A stretch of DNA of 15,730 nucleotides from Kiloniellales bacterium (GTDB lineage Bacteria; Pseudomonadota; Alphaproteobacteria; Kiloniellales; JAKSBE01), in the NCBI GenBank assembly GCA_030067055.1, contig JASJAL010000052.1, positions 1 through 15,730 of the forward strand, written 5' to 3'. Shown here piece by piece: positions 15,281-15,730 of this stretch; the first letter of the stretch is position 1, and every line of letters begins with the position of its first letter. The position numbers and the translations under genes are program-made. The notes under the pieces are model-generated. The model did no database searches. It worked only from the letters and a program-made list of their open reading frames with translations, and was not told the origin of the DNA.

Positions 15281-15288
15281 TCTATCAT
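15261..15288 (+). promoter_or_regulatory. Predicted sigma-70 promoter of the acyl-CoA dehydrogenase gene
   Basis: A perfect -35 box TTGACA (15261-15266), a 16-nt spacer and a 5-of-6 -10 box TATCAT (15283-15288) overlap the MFS stop codon. Transcription would begin near 15295, about 30 nt before the ATG at 15326. It is the best promoter match I found in the window and lies in otherwise very GC-rich sequence. Confidence 0.6.
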
Positions 15289-15325
15289 CCGGGCGCCGTC
15301 GTTTCCGCCAGCCCGGGCCACAGCC

Positions 15326-15730
15326 ATGGACTTCCAGCTTTCCGAGGAGCAGCGCGCCTTTCAGGACATGGCGCGGGACTTCGCCGCCCAGGAGATGGCG
15401 CCCCACGCCGCGGCCTGGGACCAGGACGAGGTCTTCCCGGTCGAGGCCCTGCGCAAGGCCGCGGCGCTCGGCTTCGCCGGCATCTACGTGCGCGACGACG
15501 TCGGCGGCTCGGCGCTCAGCCGGCTCGATGCTGCGATCATCTTCGAGGAGCTGGCCGGCGGCTGCACCTCGACCGCGGCCTACATCTCGATCCACAACAT
15601 GGCCGCCTGGATGATCGACTGCTTCGGCAGCGACGCGCAGCGCCAGGCCTTCCTGCCCCGGCTCATGACCATGGAGCACTTCGCCAGTTACTGCCTGACC
15701 GAGCCGGGGGCGGGCTCCGACGCCGGGTCG
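15326..15730 (+). CDS. Acyl-CoA dehydrogenase, N-terminal part (cut by window end)
   Basis: The first 135 codons of an FAD-dependent acyl-CoA dehydrogenase; the rest lies outside the window. The opening [20 protein letters not shown] is the standard first helix of the alpha N-terminal domain, followed by [12 protein letters not shown] and, at the domain border, [13 protein letters not shown], the flavin and substrate loop of the family. The wording resembles isobutyryl- and short/branched-chain acyl-CoA dehydrogenases, which would point to valine or branched-chain acid breakdown, but the catalytic Glu region is missing and the subtype stays open. The start ATG 15326 fits the family N-terminus exactly. 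It probably has its own promoter (15261-15288) and begins a new transcription unit. Confidence 0.9.
   Translation, partial: MDFQLSEEQRAFQDMARDFAAQEMAPHAAAWDQDEVFPVEALRKAAALGFAGIYVRDDVGGSALSRLDAAIIFEELAGGCTSTAAYISIHNMAAWMIDCFGSDAQRQAFLPRLMTMEHFASYCLTEPGAGSDAGS

Noticed and set aside
1..15730. CRISPR arrays, insertion sequences, tRNA or rRNA genes, phage or toxin-antitoxin elements
   Set aside because: I found no repeat-spacer pattern, transposase motif, tRNA-like cloverleaf or other sign of these in the sequence.

Overview
The window is a GC-rich, densely coding stretch of bacterial chromosome with every supported gene on the + strand. Gene content (two complete ABC importers, a DHA2-type drug exporter, an acyl-CoA dehydrogenase, an SDR, an IMPase-family phosphatase), the codon bias and the GC content suggest a heterotrophic, probably marine or soil alphaproteobacterium, perhaps Rhodospirillales-like. 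That placement is an inference from style, not from a marker gene. I saw no rRNA, tRNA, mobile element or CRISPR.

Region 1 (1-7336) is a peptide-type uptake and hydrolysis module. After a 256-nt leader comes a binuclear metal-dependent amidohydrolase (257-1489), then a five-gene Dpp/Opp-type importer: periplasmic binding protein (1639-3234), permeases (3314-4300 and 4313-5278) and two ATPases (5284-6282 and 6275-7336). A strong hairpin with a short T-rich tail lies between the binding protein and the first permease and probably lowers expression of the membrane part. The likely job is import of a dipeptide-like or N-acyl amino acid-like compound and its hydrolysis.

Region 2 (7389-8942) holds a classical SDR oxidoreductase and an IMPase-family phosphatase, closely spaced behind the second ATPase and therefore possibly on the same transcript. 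Their substrates are not evident.

Region 3 (9133-13482) is a second importer of the FbpABC/AfuABC/FutABC type: binding protein, one fused two-domain permease of 737 residues with extra N-terminal membrane segments, and an ATPase that overlaps the permease by 4 nt. The usual label would be iron(III) importer, but the binding protein lacks an obvious Tyr-Tyr ferric-binding pair, so an organic or phosphorylated ligand is a real alternative. A terminator-like structure with a T6 tract follows the ATPase.

Region 4 (13681-15730) holds a 14-TM-type MFS exporter and the first 135 codons of an acyl-CoA dehydrogenase that runs off the window. A near-consensus sigma-70 promoter (TTGACA-N16-TATCAT) overlaps the MFS stop codon, with its -35 box framed by an 8-bp inverted repeat.

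Overall this looks like an ordinary nutrient-scavenging region. I found no clearly new system. The points most worth a second look are the uncertain ligand of the second importer, the SDR/phosphatase pair between the two importers, and the regulatory elements at 3250-3286 and 15251-15288.
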